DNA of 64,000 nucleotides from Rhizobium sp. N324 (GCF_001664485.1 NZ_CP013630.1:4383501-4447500), one strand, 5' to 3'; shown: positions 39,163 to 49,078, counted from the stretch's first letter. Notes: generated by a model from the letters alone, not told the origin. Made by a program: numbers and translations.

Positions 39163-39930
39163 ATGAGCGAAACGAGCCTTGCCATCAGCAAATTCAGCGA
39201 CCTCGCCAACCCGACGCGGTTCCTGGCGCTGGCGGCGCGCATCATTCCGTGGCTGGCCGGCATTACCGCCCTCTGTTTTGCGGTCGGCCTCTATCTCAGC
39301 TTCTCCACGGAAGGCGATTACCAGCAGGGCGAGACCGTGCGCATCATGTATATCCATGTGCCCTCGGCCTGGCTGTCGATGATGTGCTATACGATCATGA
39401 GCTGCTCTGCGATCGGCACGCTGGTCTGGCGCCATCCGCTGGCCGACGTCTCCGCCAAGGCCGCGGCCCCGCTCGGCGCCGCCTTCACCCTGCTCGCCCT
39501 CGTCACCGGCTCGCTCTGGGGCAAGCCGATGTGGGGCACCTGGTGGGTGTGGGATGCGCGGCTGACCTCCGTTTTCGTTCTCTTCCTGATGTATCTCGGT
39601 CTGATCGCGCTCAGCCGTGCTATCGACGATCCGTCGAAGGCCGCGCGCGTTTCCGCCGTGCTCATCCTCGTCGGCTTCGTCAATATCCCGATCATCAAAT
39701 TCTCGGTCGAGTGGTGGAACACGCTGCATCAGTCGGCAAGCGTGATGCGCCTTGATGGCCCGGCGATCGATCCGGAATTCCTGCGGCCGCTCTTCGTCAT
39801 GGCGATCGCCTTCACCCTGCTCTTCTTCACGCTGCATATCATGGCGATGAGGAACGAGATCTGGCGCCGCCGCATCGCCGCCCAGCGCCGTCTCGCCGCC
39901 CGTATGGCCAGCCGCGAGGAACAGATTTGA
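39163..39930 (+). CDS. ccmC: Heme exporter protein CcmC (CycZ)
   Basis: A 255-residue membrane protein of the heme-handling family, which loads heme onto CcmE. The tryptophan-rich motif [12 protein letters not shown] lies at about 128-139, flanked by His residues (Y-I-H-V-P-S-A-W and T-L-H-Q-S-A-S). AAGGAAG precedes the ATG. Its stop overlaps the ccmD start. Confidence 0.96.
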   Translation: MSETSLAISKFSDLANPTRFLALAARIIPWLAGITALCFAVGLYLSFSTEGDYQQGETVRIMYIHVPSAWLSMMCYTIMSCSAIGTLVWRHPLADVSAKAAAPLGAAFTLLALVTGSLWGKPMWGTWWVWDARLTSVFVLFLMYLGLIALSRAIDDPSKAARVSAVLILVGFVNIPIIKFSVEWWNTLHQSASVMRLDGPAIDPEFLRPLFVMAIAFTLLFFTLHIMAMRNEIWRRRIAAQRRLAARMASREEQI

Positions 39931-40094
39931 CGCACACCTTCTACGTCTACGCATCCTATGGCTTTGCCGCTCTCGTGACGATCGCTGTCACGCTCTGGAC
40001 CTGGGCCGACGGCCAGGCGCGTCGCCGTGAGCTCGCAGCCTTGGAAGCCGCCGGCATCCGCCGCCGCTCGGCGCGTGCAAAGGACGGCGAATGA
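39927..40094 (+). CDS. ccmD: Heme exporter protein CcmD (CycX), small
   Basis: A 55-residue protein: [14 protein letters not shown], one membrane helix (about 8-26), then a basic tail R-R-R-E-L. This is the CcmD pattern, and the Y-A-S-Y-G/A motif is diagnostic. It uses a TTG start inside the ccmC stop region and ends in an ATGA overlap with ccmG. CcmD holds CcmC and CcmE together for release of holo-CcmE. Confidence 0.9.
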   Translation: MTHTFYVYASYGFAALVTIAVTLWTWADGQARRRELAALEAAGIRRRSARAKDGE

Positions 40095-40699
40095 GCGAAG
40101 CGCCTGAAACCACGACCGCCACATCGCGCGGACTTGGCCGTTATGCGCTGGCGCTTCTGCCGCTGATCGTCTTCGGCGGCATTGCGGCGACGGCGGCAAA
40201 GATGCTCTACGACCAGGATTTCCACGGCAAGAACATCACCGAAATCCCCTCCGCCCTGATCGGCACCAAGGCACCGGCACTGAACCTGCCGCCGCTCGAC
40301 GGCGCCAATCTGCCGGCGCTGACCGATGCGGCCATCAAGGGCAAGCTGACCCTCGTCAACGTCTTCGCCTCCTGGTGCGTGCCCTGCCGCGCCGAACATC
40401 CCGTGTTGAAGGAACTGGCGAAAGACGGACGGCTGAACATCGTCGCCATCAATTACAAGGACCAGAACGACAACGCCCTGCGTTTCCTCGGCGAACTCGG
40501 CAATCCTTATCAGGCGATCGGCATCGACCCGAACGGCAAGGCGGCGATCGACTGGGGCGTCTACGGCATTCCGGAAAGCTACCTCGTCAGCCCCGACGGC
40601 ACGATCCTCTACAAACGCGTCGGCCCCTTCGACGATATCAGCCTGAAGGAAGGGCTGTTTCCGGCGATGGAAAAGGCGCTGGAGAAGCCGGGTTCGTAA
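40091..40699 (+). CDS. ccmG: Thiol:disulfide interchange protein CcmG/DsbE (CycY)
   Basis: A 202-residue membrane-anchored thioredoxin-like protein. One N-terminal helix (about 18-38) anchors it, with the domain in the periplasm. The active site is F-A-S-W-C-V-P-C-R, and G-V-Y-G-I-P-E-S-Y carries the cis-Pro and the CcmG-type Glu. It keeps apocytochrome c cysteines reduced for heme attachment. It is the last gene of the ccm cluster here. Confidence 0.95.
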   Translation: MSEAPETTTATSRGLGRYALALLPLIVFGGIAATAAKMLYDQDFHGKNITEIPSALIGTKAPALNLPPLDGANLPALTDAAIKGKLTLVNVFASWCVPCRAEHPVLKELAKDGRLNIVAINYKDQNDNALRFLGELGNPYQAIGIDPNGKAAIDWGVYGIPESYLVSPDGTILYKRVGPFDDISLKEGLFPAMEKALEKPGS

Positions 40700-40714
40700 G
40701 TTTCATCTCGGGTG

Positions 40715-40878
40715 AAGACCCCTCCCCAACCCCTCCCCACAAGGGGGAGGGACTTATATGACGCGCTGTATGGCGCCAAGCAGCAGCCTTTCCGCGGATG
40801 AAACGGTGAAGTGGAATAAGACGGGCGCCGCACTCAAGCCCCTCCCACCTGTGGGGAGGGGTTGGGGAGGGGTTTTCT
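40715..40878. repeat. 164-bp inverted-repeat element, second copy
   Basis: The arms (about 40715-40755 and 40836-40877) match those of the element at 38.2 kb with a few substitutions. It fills the gap between ccmG and the convergent DUF2585 gene and could act as a bidirectional terminator. Confidence 0.82.
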
Positions 40879-40889
40879 TCTGACCTGGC

Positions 40890-41477
40890 CTAAACCCCGC
40901 CCTGCCAGACCTTGATCGCCTCCACCGGCCAGATCAGCATCACCACATTGAGCGTCAGATTATCGCGGATCACATAGCCGGTGAAAATCTCGAAGAAGAG
41001 GGCGATCGCCACCGTCAGCGCCACCGGCGCGCGCGATGCGAAGAAGAAGCCGATGCACATGAACACGGTGTCCATTGCCGAATTCAGGATGCTGTCGCCG
41101 TAATAGTCGAGTGCGATCGTCGCCGTGCGGTAGCGGTCGATGATCAGCGGTGAATTTTCCAGCAGCTCCCAGCCGGATTCGATGACGAGCGCCAGCAGCA
41201 GCTTTGCCGCCAGCGGCTTGCGGCGCAGGACGAGATGGCCGAGCCCGTAGAACAGGAAGCCGTGGATGATATGCGACGGCGTGTACCAGTCCGACAGATG
41301 CTGCGAATTGCCGCTGGTGTTGACCCCGCCCTCCCATAGCTTGACATAACCGCAGGCGCAGATCGGCACGCGGCCCATCATATATTCGGCAACGATCTGG
41401 GCGACCAGCACTGCTAGGCAGGCGACGAACCAGAAACTTTGGTGTCCGACACGATATTCGGCCTCTGTAGCGCTCAC
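40890..41477 (-). CDS. DUF2585 / UPF0314 family membrane protein
   Basis: A 195-residue protein with four to five hydrophobic helices. C-A-C-G-Y-V-K-L-W and [17 protein letters not shown] are distinctive of this rhizobial family, and [10 protein letters not shown] lies in the centre. Function unknown. Its start overlaps the yciB stop by 4 bp, so the two are coupled. Confidence 0.87.
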   Translation of the reverse strand: MSATEAEYRVGHQSFWFVACLAVLVAQIVAEYMMGRVPICACGYVKLWEGGVNTSGNSQHLSDWYTPSHIIHGFLFYGLGHLVLRRKPLAAKLLLALVIESGWELLENSPLIIDRYRTATIALDYYGDSILNSAMDTVFMCIGFFFASRAPVALTVAIALFFEIFTGYVIRDNLTLNVVMLIWPVEAIKVWQGGV

Positions 41478-42148
41478 TTTTCGCCATCCGTTTCCACATT
41501 GATGCTATGCTTCAGAATGAGCGGCATCTGTGACATGGTGAAAATGAGGGTGATCGGAATATTGCCCCACACCTTGAAGACCACCCAAGCATTGTCTGCT
41601 GCTTTCATATCAGGCTGATAGTACCAGTTAAAACCACGCCAGACGACCTCGTTAAGGACCGCGCAGAATAGAAAGAAAATGCCCCAGCGAATGGTAAGCT
41701 TACGCCAGCCCTCAGCATCGAGTTCGAAGGCGGTGTTGAACACGTAGCCGAGCAGCGATTTCCCAAAGACAAGTCCCCCGAGCAACACAACGCCAAAGAG
41801 CCCGTTGATGATCGTGGGCTTCATCTTGATGAAGGTTTCGTTCTGCAGGTAGATTGCCAGCGCGCCGACGATAACCACCACCAGACCGGAGACGAAAGGC
41901 ATCACCGGTAAGTGCCCAAGCACAATCTTCGAAACGACAAGCGAGACGATCGTCGCTGTCATAAAGAGCGCAGTAGCAATGAAAAGCGGCCCTCCGAGCG
42001 CAACCAGGGCCGGAAACTTTCCCGCCAGCCACTCAGCACGCAGGTTGGCAAAGAAGAAGATCAGCAGCGGCCCGAGTTCCAGCGCCAGCTTCAGCAGCGG
42101 ATGATGCCGGTCGGCCGGGGTCGGGGTGATATCGCTTTCGGTGCTCAT
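41474..42148 (-). CDS. yciB: Septation protein A (YciB / IspZ family)
   Basis: A 224-residue inner-membrane protein with five to six helices. [10 protein letters not shown] at the N-terminus, [10 protein letters not shown] in the middle and N-E-V-V-W-R-G-F in the fourth helix region are the family marks. YciB affects cell envelope integrity and division. It lies 78 bp downstream of ftsY on the same strand. Confidence 0.93.
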   Translation of the reverse strand: MSTESDITPTPADRHHPLLKLALELGPLLIFFFANLRAEWLAGKFPALVALGGPLFIATALFMTATIVSLVVSKIVLGHLPVMPFVSGLVVVIVGALAIYLQNETFIKMKPTIINGLFGVVLLGGLVFGKSLLGYVFNTAFELDAEGWRKLTIRWGIFFLFCAVLNEVVWRGFNWYYQPDMKAADNAWVVFKVWGNIPITLIFTMSQMPLILKHSINVETDGEK

Positions 42149-42226
42149 GCGTTCGTCAAACCTGCTATTCCTGACAATCTGGTTGCCGGCCGTGCCTTGC
42201 AGGCTCTCGGCGGCATATCTGTGGCA

Positions 42227-43798
42227 TCATTGCGGAAGTCCGGCAATGGCATGGGCGAAATCCTCGGCTTCGAATGGCTCCAGATCGTCGACGCCCTCGC
42301 CGATCCCGATGAAATAGACCGGCAGCTTGTGCTTGGCGGAGATAGCGACGAGGATGCCGCCGCGTGCCGTGCCGTCGAGCTTGGTCATGATCAGCCCGTT
42401 GACGCCGGCGACGTTGCGGAAGATCTCGACTTGGCTTAGCGCATTCTGTCCCGTCGTCGCGTCGAGCGTCTGCAGCACGGTGTGCGGCGCATCGGGATCG
42501 AGCTTGCCGAGCACGCGCACAATCTTCTCGAGCTCGGCCATCAGCTCGGCCTTGTTCTGCAGGCGGCCGGCGGTATCGACGATCAGCACGTCGCATTTTT
42601 TCGCCTTGGCCTGTTCGAAGGCGTCATAGGCAAGGCCGGCGGCATCGGCGCCAAGCTTGGTGCCGACGAATTCCGAGTTCGTCCGCTCGGCCCAGATCTT
42701 CAGCTGCTCGATCGCTGCCGCGCGGAACGTATCGCCGGCCGCCAGCATCACCTTCAACCCGGCACCGGATAGCTTCGCCGCCAGCTTGCCGATCGTCGTC
42801 GTCTTGCCGGTACCGTTGACGCCGACGACGAGGATGACATGTGGCTTGTGCGAGAGATCGAGCTGCAGCGGCTTGGCGACCGGCTTCAGGACCTTGGCGA
42901 TTTCGGACGCCATGATCCGGCTGACATCCTCGCCGGTGACATCCTTGCCATAGCGCTCGGACGCCAGCGTATCGGTGACGCGCAGCGCGGTCTCGACGCC
43001 GAGATCGGCCTGGATCAACAGGTCTTCGAGATCCTGCAGCGTCTCGTCGTCGAGCTTGCGCTTGGTGAAGAGCGCGGTGATCTGGCCGGTCAGCTGCGAG
43101 GAGGTGCGCGCCAGACCGTTGCGCAGCCGCTGGAACCAGCTGAGTTTCGGCTGCGGGGTGATGGGCTGCGGTTCGACGATTGCCGGGCCGGTGGCGAAGC
43201 CTTTGGGGAGGATGGGCTCAACGGCTGGCGCCGGCTCCATCTCCGATGACGGCAGGGGCGTTTCGGCGGAAAGCTCGCGATCGGCGGCTTCCCCCCCTAC
43301 CCTGCCGGGCATCCCCCCCACAGGTGGGGGGAAACTCGCGGCGATGTCTTCCGCCGCATTGACTGCATCATCCGCAGCGACGGGTTCACTCTCCACATCT
43401 GCAGGAGCACTCTCCGCATCTATTGATTGGCGAGCGGCATCCAACTGTTCAGTCCCCCCACCTGTGGGGGGGACGCCCGGCAGGGTAGGGGGGGTATCTT
43501 CCTTCGCTTCCTCTTCGGCCTCCAGCAGCGACAACGGCACGACACCCATATCGCCGAGCTGATCGGCCGGCAGCAACACGTCCGTTTCAGCCTCGACTGG
43601 CTCCTCTATCTCACCCTCGCCGATATCCGCCGCCGGCCCGCCGGCCGTATCCATTTCCTCGGGCAGCACCGGATCATCGGCGACCGGCAGATCTTCGGCG
43701 CGCGAACGCCGCTCCAGCTCCTTGTCGACCGCCTCGGGCACGGACTCTTCAGCCGGCTTGCCGAAGGTGAAGACCTTTTTGATGAAACTGAGCGCCAT
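42227..43798 (-). CDS. ftsY: Signal recognition particle receptor FtsY
   Basis: A 523-residue SRP receptor. The first 220 residues form an acidic A domain. The NG domain follows: G-V-N-G-T-G-K-T-T-T-I (P-loop), D-T-A-G-R-L-Q-N-K and T-K-L-D-G-T-A-R-G-G. FtsY docks ribosome-SRP complexes at the membrane. Residues 102-169 are encoded by a 204-bp segment with 40-bp terminal inverted repeats, giving Pro/Gly-rich stretches (P-T-L-P-G-V-P-P-T-G-G-G and its mirror) unlike the acidic flanks. Confidence 0.96.
   Translation of the reverse strand: MALSFIKKVFTFGKPAEESVPEAVDKELERRSRAEDLPVADDPVLPEEMDTAGGPAADIGEGEIEEPVEAETDVLLPADQLGDMGVVPLSLLEAEEEAKEDTPPTLPGVPPTGGGTEQLDAARQSIDAESAPADVESEPVAADDAVNAAEDIAASFPPPVGGMPGRVGGEAADRELSAETPLPSSEMEPAPAVEPILPKGFATGPAIVEPQPITPQPKLSWFQRLRNGLARTSSQLTGQITALFTKRKLDDETLQDLEDLLIQADLGVETALRVTDTLASERYGKDVTGEDVSRIMASEIAKVLKPVAKPLQLDLSHKPHVILVVGVNGTGKTTTIGKLAAKLSGAGLKVMLAAGDTFRAAAIEQLKIWAERTNSEFVGTKLGADAAGLAYDAFEQAKAKKCDVLIVDTAGRLQNKAELMAELEKIVRVLGKLDPDAPHTVLQTLDATTGQNALSQVEIFRNVAGVNGLIMTKLDGTARGGILVAISAKHKLPVYFIGIGEGVDDLEPFEAEDFAHAIAGLPQ
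43291..43494. repeat. 204-bp inverted-repeat element inside ftsY
   Basis: The arms (43291-43331 and 43454-43494) are near-perfect inverted repeats containing CCCTGCCGGGC and CCCACAGGTGGGGG. The length is a multiple of three and preserves the frame. The arm design resembles the elements at 38.2 and 40.7 kb. Confidence 0.85.
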
Positions 43799-43815
43799 GG
43801 GGATTCCGTGAAAAG

Positions 43816-45087
43816 TCAGGCCGCCGCGGCCGTCAATTGCATGTCGAGGTGCTTGCCATTGTGGCCGGTGATCGTGGCCGGCACAAGTTCGCCGGGACGA
43901 AGGCCGGGTGCTGCCACCAGCGTGAAGTTTTCCGTATGCGCCAGGCCATTGTTTTCGACAAGCAGCCATTGCCGGGTTCCGATCATGCGATCGAGATGGG
44001 ATAGATGCAGCCTATGTCCAGCGGCGCGCAGCCTGGCGGCGCGCTCCTTGACCAGCGACCGGTCGAGCTGCGGCATGCGGGCAGCCGGCGTGCCGGGACG
44101 CGGGCTGTAGGGAAAGACGTGCAGATGCGCGATGTCGGCCTCTTCGGCCAGTTGCACCGCATTGCCGAACATCTCTTCCGTCTCCGTCGGGAAACCGGCG
44201 ATGATATCGGCGCCGAAGCTCATCTCGGGACGCAGACGGCGCGCCTCCTCGATGAAACGCAGTGCATCGGCGCGTGAATGCCGGCGCTTCATCCGCTTCA
44301 GGATCATGTCGTCGCCATGCTGCAGCGACAGATGCAGATGCGGCATGAAGCGCGGCTCGTCGGCAATGAGATCCATCAGATGCACATCGGCCTCGATGCT
44401 GTCGATCGAGGAAAGCCTAAGGCGGCGGATATCGGGGAGCTGCTTCAAAAGCGTCTTCGCCAGCAGCCCGAGCGTCGGCGCCCCCGGCAGATCGCCGCCA
44501 TAGCTGGTGGCATCGACCCCGGTCAGCACGATCTCGCGATAGCCGCTGTCGGCGAGCTTGCGGGCCTGGTCGACGACCGCCCCCATCGGCACGGAGCGGG
44601 AATTGCCGCGGCCATAGGGAATGATGCAGAAGGTACAGCGGTGGTCGCAGCCGTTCTGCACCTGGATGAAGGCGCGCACATGGCCGTCGATGTGCCTCAC
44701 CATCTGCGGCGCCGTCGCCTTGACGCTCATGATATCGTTGACGCGGAGCTTCTCCTGAGCCGAAACGCCGAAATCCGGCAGGCCGCGATAGGAGGCGCTC
44801 GAAAGCTTCTCCTCGTTGCCGAGCACGGCATCGACCTCCGCCATTTCGGCGAAGGTCTCTTTCTCAGTCTGCGCGGCACAGCCGGTGACGATAATGCGGG
44901 CATGCGGGTTGTCGCGCCGGACCCGGCGGATCGCTTGGCGAGCCTGGCGAACGGCCTCGCCGGTCACGGCACAGGTATTGACCAGAATGGCATTGTTGAG
45001 CCCGGCCTTCTCAGCCTGCGCCTTCATCACTTCGGATTCATATGTGTTGAGGCGGCAGCCGAAGGTAATGACTTCGATGCCGCTCAC
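43816..45087 (-). CDS. mtaB: tRNA (t6A37) methylthiotransferase MtaB
   Basis: A 423-residue methylthiotransferase. The N-terminal domain starts [14 protein letters not shown] with conserved cysteines, the radical SAM cluster is C-D-H-R-C-T-F-C, and a TRAM-like domain ends the protein. MtaB adds a methylthio group to t6A at position 37 of certain tRNAs. The start is GTG at 45087, overlapping the dapF stop, which implies coupling. Confidence 0.94.
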   Translation of the reverse strand: MSGIEVITFGCRLNTYESEVMKAQAEKAGLNNAILVNTCAVTGEAVRQARQAIRRVRRDNPHARIIVTGCAAQTEKETFAEMAEVDAVLGNEEKLSSASYRGLPDFGVSAQEKLRVNDIMSVKATAPQMVRHIDGHVRAFIQVQNGCDHRCTFCIIPYGRGNSRSVPMGAVVDQARKLADSGYREIVLTGVDATSYGGDLPGAPTLGLLAKTLLKQLPDIRRLRLSSIDSIEADVHLMDLIADEPRFMPHLHLSLQHGDDMILKRMKRRHSRADALRFIEEARRLRPEMSFGADIIAGFPTETEEMFGNAVQLAEEADIAHLHVFPYSPRPGTPAARMPQLDRSLVKERAARLRAAGHRLHLSHLDRMIGTRQWLLVENNGLAHTENFTLVAAPGLRPGELVPATITGHNGKHLDMQLTAAAA

Positions 45088-45989
45088 TGCGCCCCCACCT
45101 CTCGGGTACCGTCGCGCGACCACGAACCCGTCGAGGGATCGAGCCTGCCCGACCATTCCCATTCGGCCGGGCCGGTCATGATGACGTGATCGTCGCGCTC
45201 GCGCCATTCGATCGAAAGCACAGCCGGCGGCTTGGCGCTTGCCACATTGATCGTCACCTTGCGGCCGGTGCGCCCGGTGCGCGCGGCGCTGACTGCGGCA
45301 GAACAGGCGGCCGAGCCGCAGGCGAGCGTCAGTCCGGCGCCGCGCTCCCAGGTCCGCGTCGTCATCGATGCCGGCGAGGTCACCTGCGCCAGCGTGATAT
45401 TGGCGCGCTCGGGAAACATCGGATGGTTTTCGAGCAGCGGCCCGAAGCGGGCGAGATCATAGGACATCACGTCCCGGTCCACCCAGAAGATCGCATGCGG
45501 ATTGCCCATCGACATGACAGACGGCGAATGCAGCACCGGATTGTCGATCGGGCCGATCTGCAGTTCGATGCGGCTGGTGTCGTGGAATTCTTCCGCCAGC
45601 GGGATCTTCTGCCAATCGAACACCGGCCGGCCCATATCGACGGAGATCGTCCCGTCCTCGTGTTCGACGGCGTTGAGAATGCCGGCGACCGTCTGGAAGG
45701 TGAAGGCCTTGCGGCCGGTCTCGGCGGCCAGCGCCTGCACGACACAACGCGTGCCGTTGCCGCAGGCCTGCGCCTTCGAGCCGTCGGAATTCAGGATATC
45801 GATGAAGGCATCGGTGCCGTCGGCCTTCGGATCATGGATCGCCATGATCTGGTCGAACTCGGTCGCAGGATCGGCATTAAGTGCCACCGCCGCAGCTGGC
45901 GTCACCTTATCCGGCCGGCCGCGCATATCGACGACCAGGATCTTGTTGCCAAGCCCGTTCATCCTCGCGAATTCGACCGTTGCGCTCAT
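45084..45989 (-). CDS. dapF: Diaminopimelate epimerase
   Basis: A 301-residue PLP-independent epimerase that makes meso-diaminopimelate for lysine and peptidoglycan. Both catalytic cysteines are present: A-C-G-N-G-T-R-C and [18 protein letters not shown] is the usual N-terminus. It is the first gene of the dapF-mtaB-ftsY-yciB-DUF2585 run. Confidence 0.97.
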   Translation of the reverse strand: MSATVEFARMNGLGNKILVVDMRGRPDKVTPAAAVALNADPATEFDQIMAIHDPKADGTDAFIDILNSDGSKAQACGNGTRCVVQALAAETGRKAFTFQTVAGILNAVEHEDGTISVDMGRPVFDWQKIPLAEEFHDTSRIELQIGPIDNPVLHSPSVMSMGNPHAIFWVDRDVMSYDLARFGPLLENHPMFPERANITLAQVTSPASMTTRTWERGAGLTLACGSAACSAAVSAARTGRTGRKVTINVASAKPPAVLSIEWRERDDHVIMTGPAEWEWSGRLDPSTGSWSRDGTREVGAQ

Positions 45990-46100
45990 GATATCTTCCG
46001 TCCGTGTTTCCGCTGTATATGGCGGAAATGCGAAGGAATTACCAGTGGGTGAGTGCCGCGCAGCTATAGCCGCCGGCCGCCCTTTGGAGGCCGTCCGGTT

Positions 46101-46304
46101 TTACCGCTCAACACCGTCGGAAGCAAAAGACGCCGCATGCGCTTCGACGATGGCGGCGGTAATGACTTTTCTCAGCTCGTAGACCAGCGAACGGGACCGT
46201 TTGCGATCCAGATCCTGTGCTGCTTTTGCAAGACTAAGGCCTTCGTTCAGAACAATATGATGGGCCCGTGCCAGTGCCCAGCTTTCAATATCAGGATTGA
46301 TCAT
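46101..46304 (-). CDS. Small hypothetical protein, 67 aa
   Basis: M-I-N-P-D-I-E-S-W-A-L-A-R-A-H followed by an amphipathic helix with L-S-L-A-K-A-A-Q-D-L and a basic patch R-K-R-S-R-S. The start at 46304 has GGCGGAG upstream; an extended frame begins at 46334. Not recognised. Codon use is like its neighbours and the gene does not overlap others, so it is plausibly real. Confidence 0.5.
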   Translation of the reverse strand: MINPDIESWALARAHHIVLNEGLSLAKAAQDLDRKRSRSLVYELRKVITAAIVEAHAASFASDGVER

Positions 46305-46507
46305 TCGTATCTCCGCCGGATCATCCGGCATCAAGGATATTCACGAATCATTTTACACGATGCACTTAAGTAGAAAGTAGAATCATAAGCGCAATATTTT
46401 GCAACTGGCCTCTATGGCGTTTGGACTGTTCGCGGGAAATTTAGCCGGCCGTGCCCGACCGCGCAGGTTTGCGCAACCCCCGCTATGCGGCCTTTAGTCC
46501 GCATTCG

Positions 46508-46537
46508 CTTGACTTTCGCGCCGCTTTCCTGTTTATC
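46508..46537 (+). promoter_or_regulatory. Promoter for the ffh leader / RNA
   Basis: CTTGAC at 46508-46513 and TTTATC at 46532-46537 with an 18-base spacer, a normal rhizobial vegetative layout. Transcription would start near 46544. Confidence 0.5.
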
Positions 46538-46543
46538 GCGCCC

Positions 46544-46640
46544 AATCCGCGACGAGCCGCATGACTCCGAGCCGCCGACCGGGACCTGAGATCCCGGAGG
46601 TCAACACCCGACAGCGCGATGCGCCCTCGGGTGCTTTTTG
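46544..46640 (+). ncRNA. Candidate structured leader or small RNA upstream of ffh
   Basis: A hairpin with GACC-GGGA / TCCC-GGTC pairing (46577-46602) is followed by CACCCGA / TCGGGTG (46605-46633) and CTTTTT, a terminator-like end. With the promoter upstream this gives a transcript of about 95 nt, or an attenuator for ffh. I recall an Rfam family named ffh for such an element but cannot confirm the match. It lacks the SRP RNA consensus. Confidence 0.5.
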
Positions 46641-46723
46641 GCTTTGCGTCTTGTTTTCGTCAAGGAAAAGCACGACGTTTCCGGGCATATCGAACCCGCC
46701 CGAAACGTATCAAGGAAGAGCCC

Positions 46724-48298
46724 ATGTTTGAAAACCTCCAGGACCGTCTTGGATCCATTCTGAATGGACTGACAGGCCGTGGCGCGCTTTCGGAAGCCGA
46801 TGTTTCCGCAGCGCTGCGCGAGGTTCGCCGTGCGCTGCTGGAGGCCGACGTCGCGCTCGACGTCGTGCGTTCCTTCACCGACCGCGTGCGGGAAAAGGCC
46901 GTCGGCGCCGAGATCCTGAAGTCGATCAAACCCGGTCAGATGGTCGTCAAGATCGTCCATGACGAACTGATCGAAATGCTGGGCGGCGAAGGCGTCGGCA
47001 TCGACCTGCATGCGGCCGCCCCCGTCGTCGTCATGATGGTCGGCCTGCAGGGCTCGGGCAAGACGACGACGACAGCCAAAATCGCCCATCGCCTGTCGAC
47101 GCGCGATAAGAAGAAGGTGCTGATGGCGTCGCTCGACACGCGTCGTCCGGCAGCCCAGGAGCAGCTTCGCCAGCTCGGCGCCCAGGCCAGCATAGACACA
47201 CTGCCCATTATTTCAGGCCAGTCGCCGACCGATATCGCCGCCCGCGCCGTGCAGGCGGCGAGACTCGGCGGCCATGACGTCGTCATCCTCGACACTGCCG
47301 GCCGCACGCATATCGACGAGCCCTTGATGGTCGAGATGGCCGACATCAAGAAGCGCTCGAACCCGCATGAAATCCTGCTGGTCGCCGACTCGCTCACCGG
47401 TCAGGACGCCGTCAACCTCGCCCGCAACTTCGACGACCGTGTCGGCATCACCGGCCTGGTGCTGACCCGCATGGACGGCGACGGCCGCGGCGGTGCCGCC
47501 CTTTCGATGCGCGCCGTCACCGGCAAGCCGATCAAGCTGATCGGCGTCGGCGAGAAGATGAGCGAGCTGGAGGAGTTTCATCCCCGCCGTATCGCCGACC
47601 GCATCCTCGGCATGGGCGACATCGTCTCGCTCGTCGAGCGCGCGGCCGAGAATATCGACGCCGAGAAGGCGGCCGCCATGGCCGCCAAGATGGCCAAGGG
47701 CAAATTCGATCTCGACGACCTCGCCGATCAGCTGCGCCAGATGCAGAAGATGGGCGGCATGGGCGGCATCATGGGGATGATGCCCGGCATGGCCGGGATG
47801 AAGGACAAGATGGCCGCAGCCGGCCTCGACGACAAGCTTTTCGGCCGTCAGATCGCCATCATCCAGTCGATGACCAGGGCCGAGCGCGCCAACCCCGACC
47901 TGCTCAAGCATTCGCGCAAGAAGCGCATCGCCGCCGGTTCCGGCACCGATGCCGCCGCCATCAATAAGCTTCTGAAGATGCACCGCCAGATGGCCGACAT
48001 GATGAAGATGATGGGCGGCAAGGGCAAAGGCGGCATGATGAAGCAGATGATGGGCGGCCTTGCCGGCAAGATGGGGCTTGGCGGCGGCCTAGGCGGCATG
48101 CCCGATCTCTCCAATATCGATCCCCGGCAGCTCGAGGCCTTGCAGAAGCAGGCGGAAGCGGCGGGGCTTGGAAAGCCGGGTGGGGGTATGCCCGGTCTCG
48201 GCGGCCTGCCGGGTGGTTTGCCTGGCCTCGGCGGCGCCAAGCTGCCGGGTCTCGGCGGTGGTTTCCCGGGATTGCCCGGCTTGCCGAAGAAGAAGTGA
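46724..48298 (+). CDS. ffh: Signal recognition particle protein Ffh
   Basis: A 524-residue SRP54 GTPase that binds 4.5S RNA and signal sequences. G-L-Q-G-S-G-K-T-T-T-T (P-loop), D-T-A-G-R-T-H and T-R-M-D-G-D form the NG domain. The M domain from about 330 is Met-rich (repeated G-M-M, M-K-M-M), ending in a Gly/Pro/Leu-rich tail. AAGGAAGAG precedes the ATG. It begins the ffh-rpsP-rimM-trmD-rplS block. Confidence 0.97.
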   Translation: MFENLQDRLGSILNGLTGRGALSEADVSAALREVRRALLEADVALDVVRSFTDRVREKAVGAEILKSIKPGQMVVKIVHDELIEMLGGEGVGIDLHAAAPVVVMMVGLQGSGKTTTTAKIAHRLSTRDKKKVLMASLDTRRPAAQEQLRQLGAQASIDTLPIISGQSPTDIAARAVQAARLGGHDVVILDTAGRTHIDEPLMVEMADIKKRSNPHEILLVADSLTGQDAVNLARNFDDRVGITGLVLTRMDGDGRGGAALSMRAVTGKPIKLIGVGEKMSELEEFHPRRIADRILGMGDIVSLVERAAENIDAEKAAAMAAKMAKGKFDLDDLADQLRQMQKMGGMGGIMGMMPGMAGMKDKMAAAGLDDKLFGRQIAIIQSMTRAERANPDLLKHSRKKRIAAGSGTDAAAINKLLKMHRQMADMMKMMGGKGKGGMMKQMMGGLAGKMGLGGGLGGMPDLSNIDPRQLEALQKQAEAAGLGKPGGGMPGLGGLPGGLPGLGGAKLPGLGGGFPGLPGLPKKK

Positions 48299-48314
48299 AA
48301 GGATCGCTTGCCCC

Positions 48315-48635
48315 ATGATTGATCCGAACGTCAAAGCCCAGCTCGCGAGCTATCGTCAGTCGATCGACAATATCGACGCCGCGCTCGTGCACATGCTGGC
48401 CGAACGCTTCCGGTGCACCAAAGAGGTCGGCGTGCTGAAGGCCAAATACAATCTGCCGCCGGCCGATCCGGCGCGCGAGGAATACCAGATCGAACGCCTT
48501 CGCCAGTTGGCGAAAGCCGCCAATCTGGACCCGGATTTCGCCGAGAAGTTCCTGAACTTCGTCATCAAGGAAGTCATCCGGCATCATGAGCAGATCGCTG
48601 CGGATCACGCTGAACAGAGCGCCACAGCCCGATAA
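48315..48635 (+). CDS. Chorismate mutase (AroQ type)
   Basis: A 106-residue all-helical protein. Y-R-Q-S-I-D-N-I-D near residue 15 and R-F-R-C-T-K-E-V-G-V-L-K fit AroQ-class mutases, which convert chorismate to prephenate. The third helix contains E-Y-Q-I-E-R-L. It lies 16 bp after ffh, an alphaproteobacterial arrangement. Confidence 0.9.
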   Translation: MIDPNVKAQLASYRQSIDNIDAALVHMLAERFRCTKEVGVLKAKYNLPPADPAREEYQIERLRQLAKAANLDPDFAEKFLNFVIKEVIRHHEQIAADHAEQSATAR

Positions 48636-48637
48636 CC

Positions 48638-48658
48638 CGCCTGATCACTGATCAGGCG
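48638..48658. other. Perfect palindrome ahead of rpsP
   Basis: CGCCTGATCA-C-TGATCAGGCG lies 30 bp before rpsP and 3 bp after the chorismate mutase stop. There is no T-run; it could be a transcript processing site or a regulatory dyad. Confidence 0.55.
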
Positions 48659-48687
48659 ATCAAAGAAAAGCCTAAGGAGTAAAGAAC

Positions 48688-49056
48688 ATGGCACTGAAAA
48701 TTCGTCTCGCCCGCGGTGGCTCCAAGAAGCGCCCGTATTACCACGTCGTTCTCGCCGATGCGCGCAGCCCGCGTGACGGCCGCTTCCTGGAAAACCTCGG
48801 CTCCTGGAACCCGATGCTCGCCAAGGACGACGAGAAGCGCGTTCAGCTGAACGCCGAGCGCATCAAGCACTGGATCGAAAACGGCGCCCAGCCGACCGAC
48901 CGCGTTCTGCGCTTCCTCAATGAAGCCGGCGTTGCCAAGCGCGAAGCCAAGAACAACCCGGTCAAGGCAAAGCCGGGCAAGCGCGCTCAGGAACGCGCCG
49001 CTGAAAAGGCTCAGAAGATCGCTGACGCCGCCGCTGCTGCCGACGCCGCGGAATAA
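48688..49056 (+). CDS. rpsP: 30S ribosomal protein S16
   Basis: A 122-residue small-subunit protein. The core [18 protein letters not shown] and G-R-F-L-E-N-L-G are standard. A Lys/Ala-rich tail of about 40 residues is typical of rhizobia. AAGGAG precedes the start. A strong terminator follows. Confidence 0.98.
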   Translation: MALKIRLARGGSKKRPYYHVVLADARSPRDGRFLENLGSWNPMLAKDDEKRVQLNAERIKHWIENGAQPTDRVLRFLNEAGVAKREAKNNPVKAKPGKRAQERAAEKAQKIADAAAAADAAE

Positions 49057-49078
49057 TCGGGACAATTCCCTGATCGGA

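Noticed and set aside
46544..46640. 4.5S / SRP RNA gene
   Set aside because: The conserved GGAAGGAAGCAGCC loop of SRP RNA is absent.
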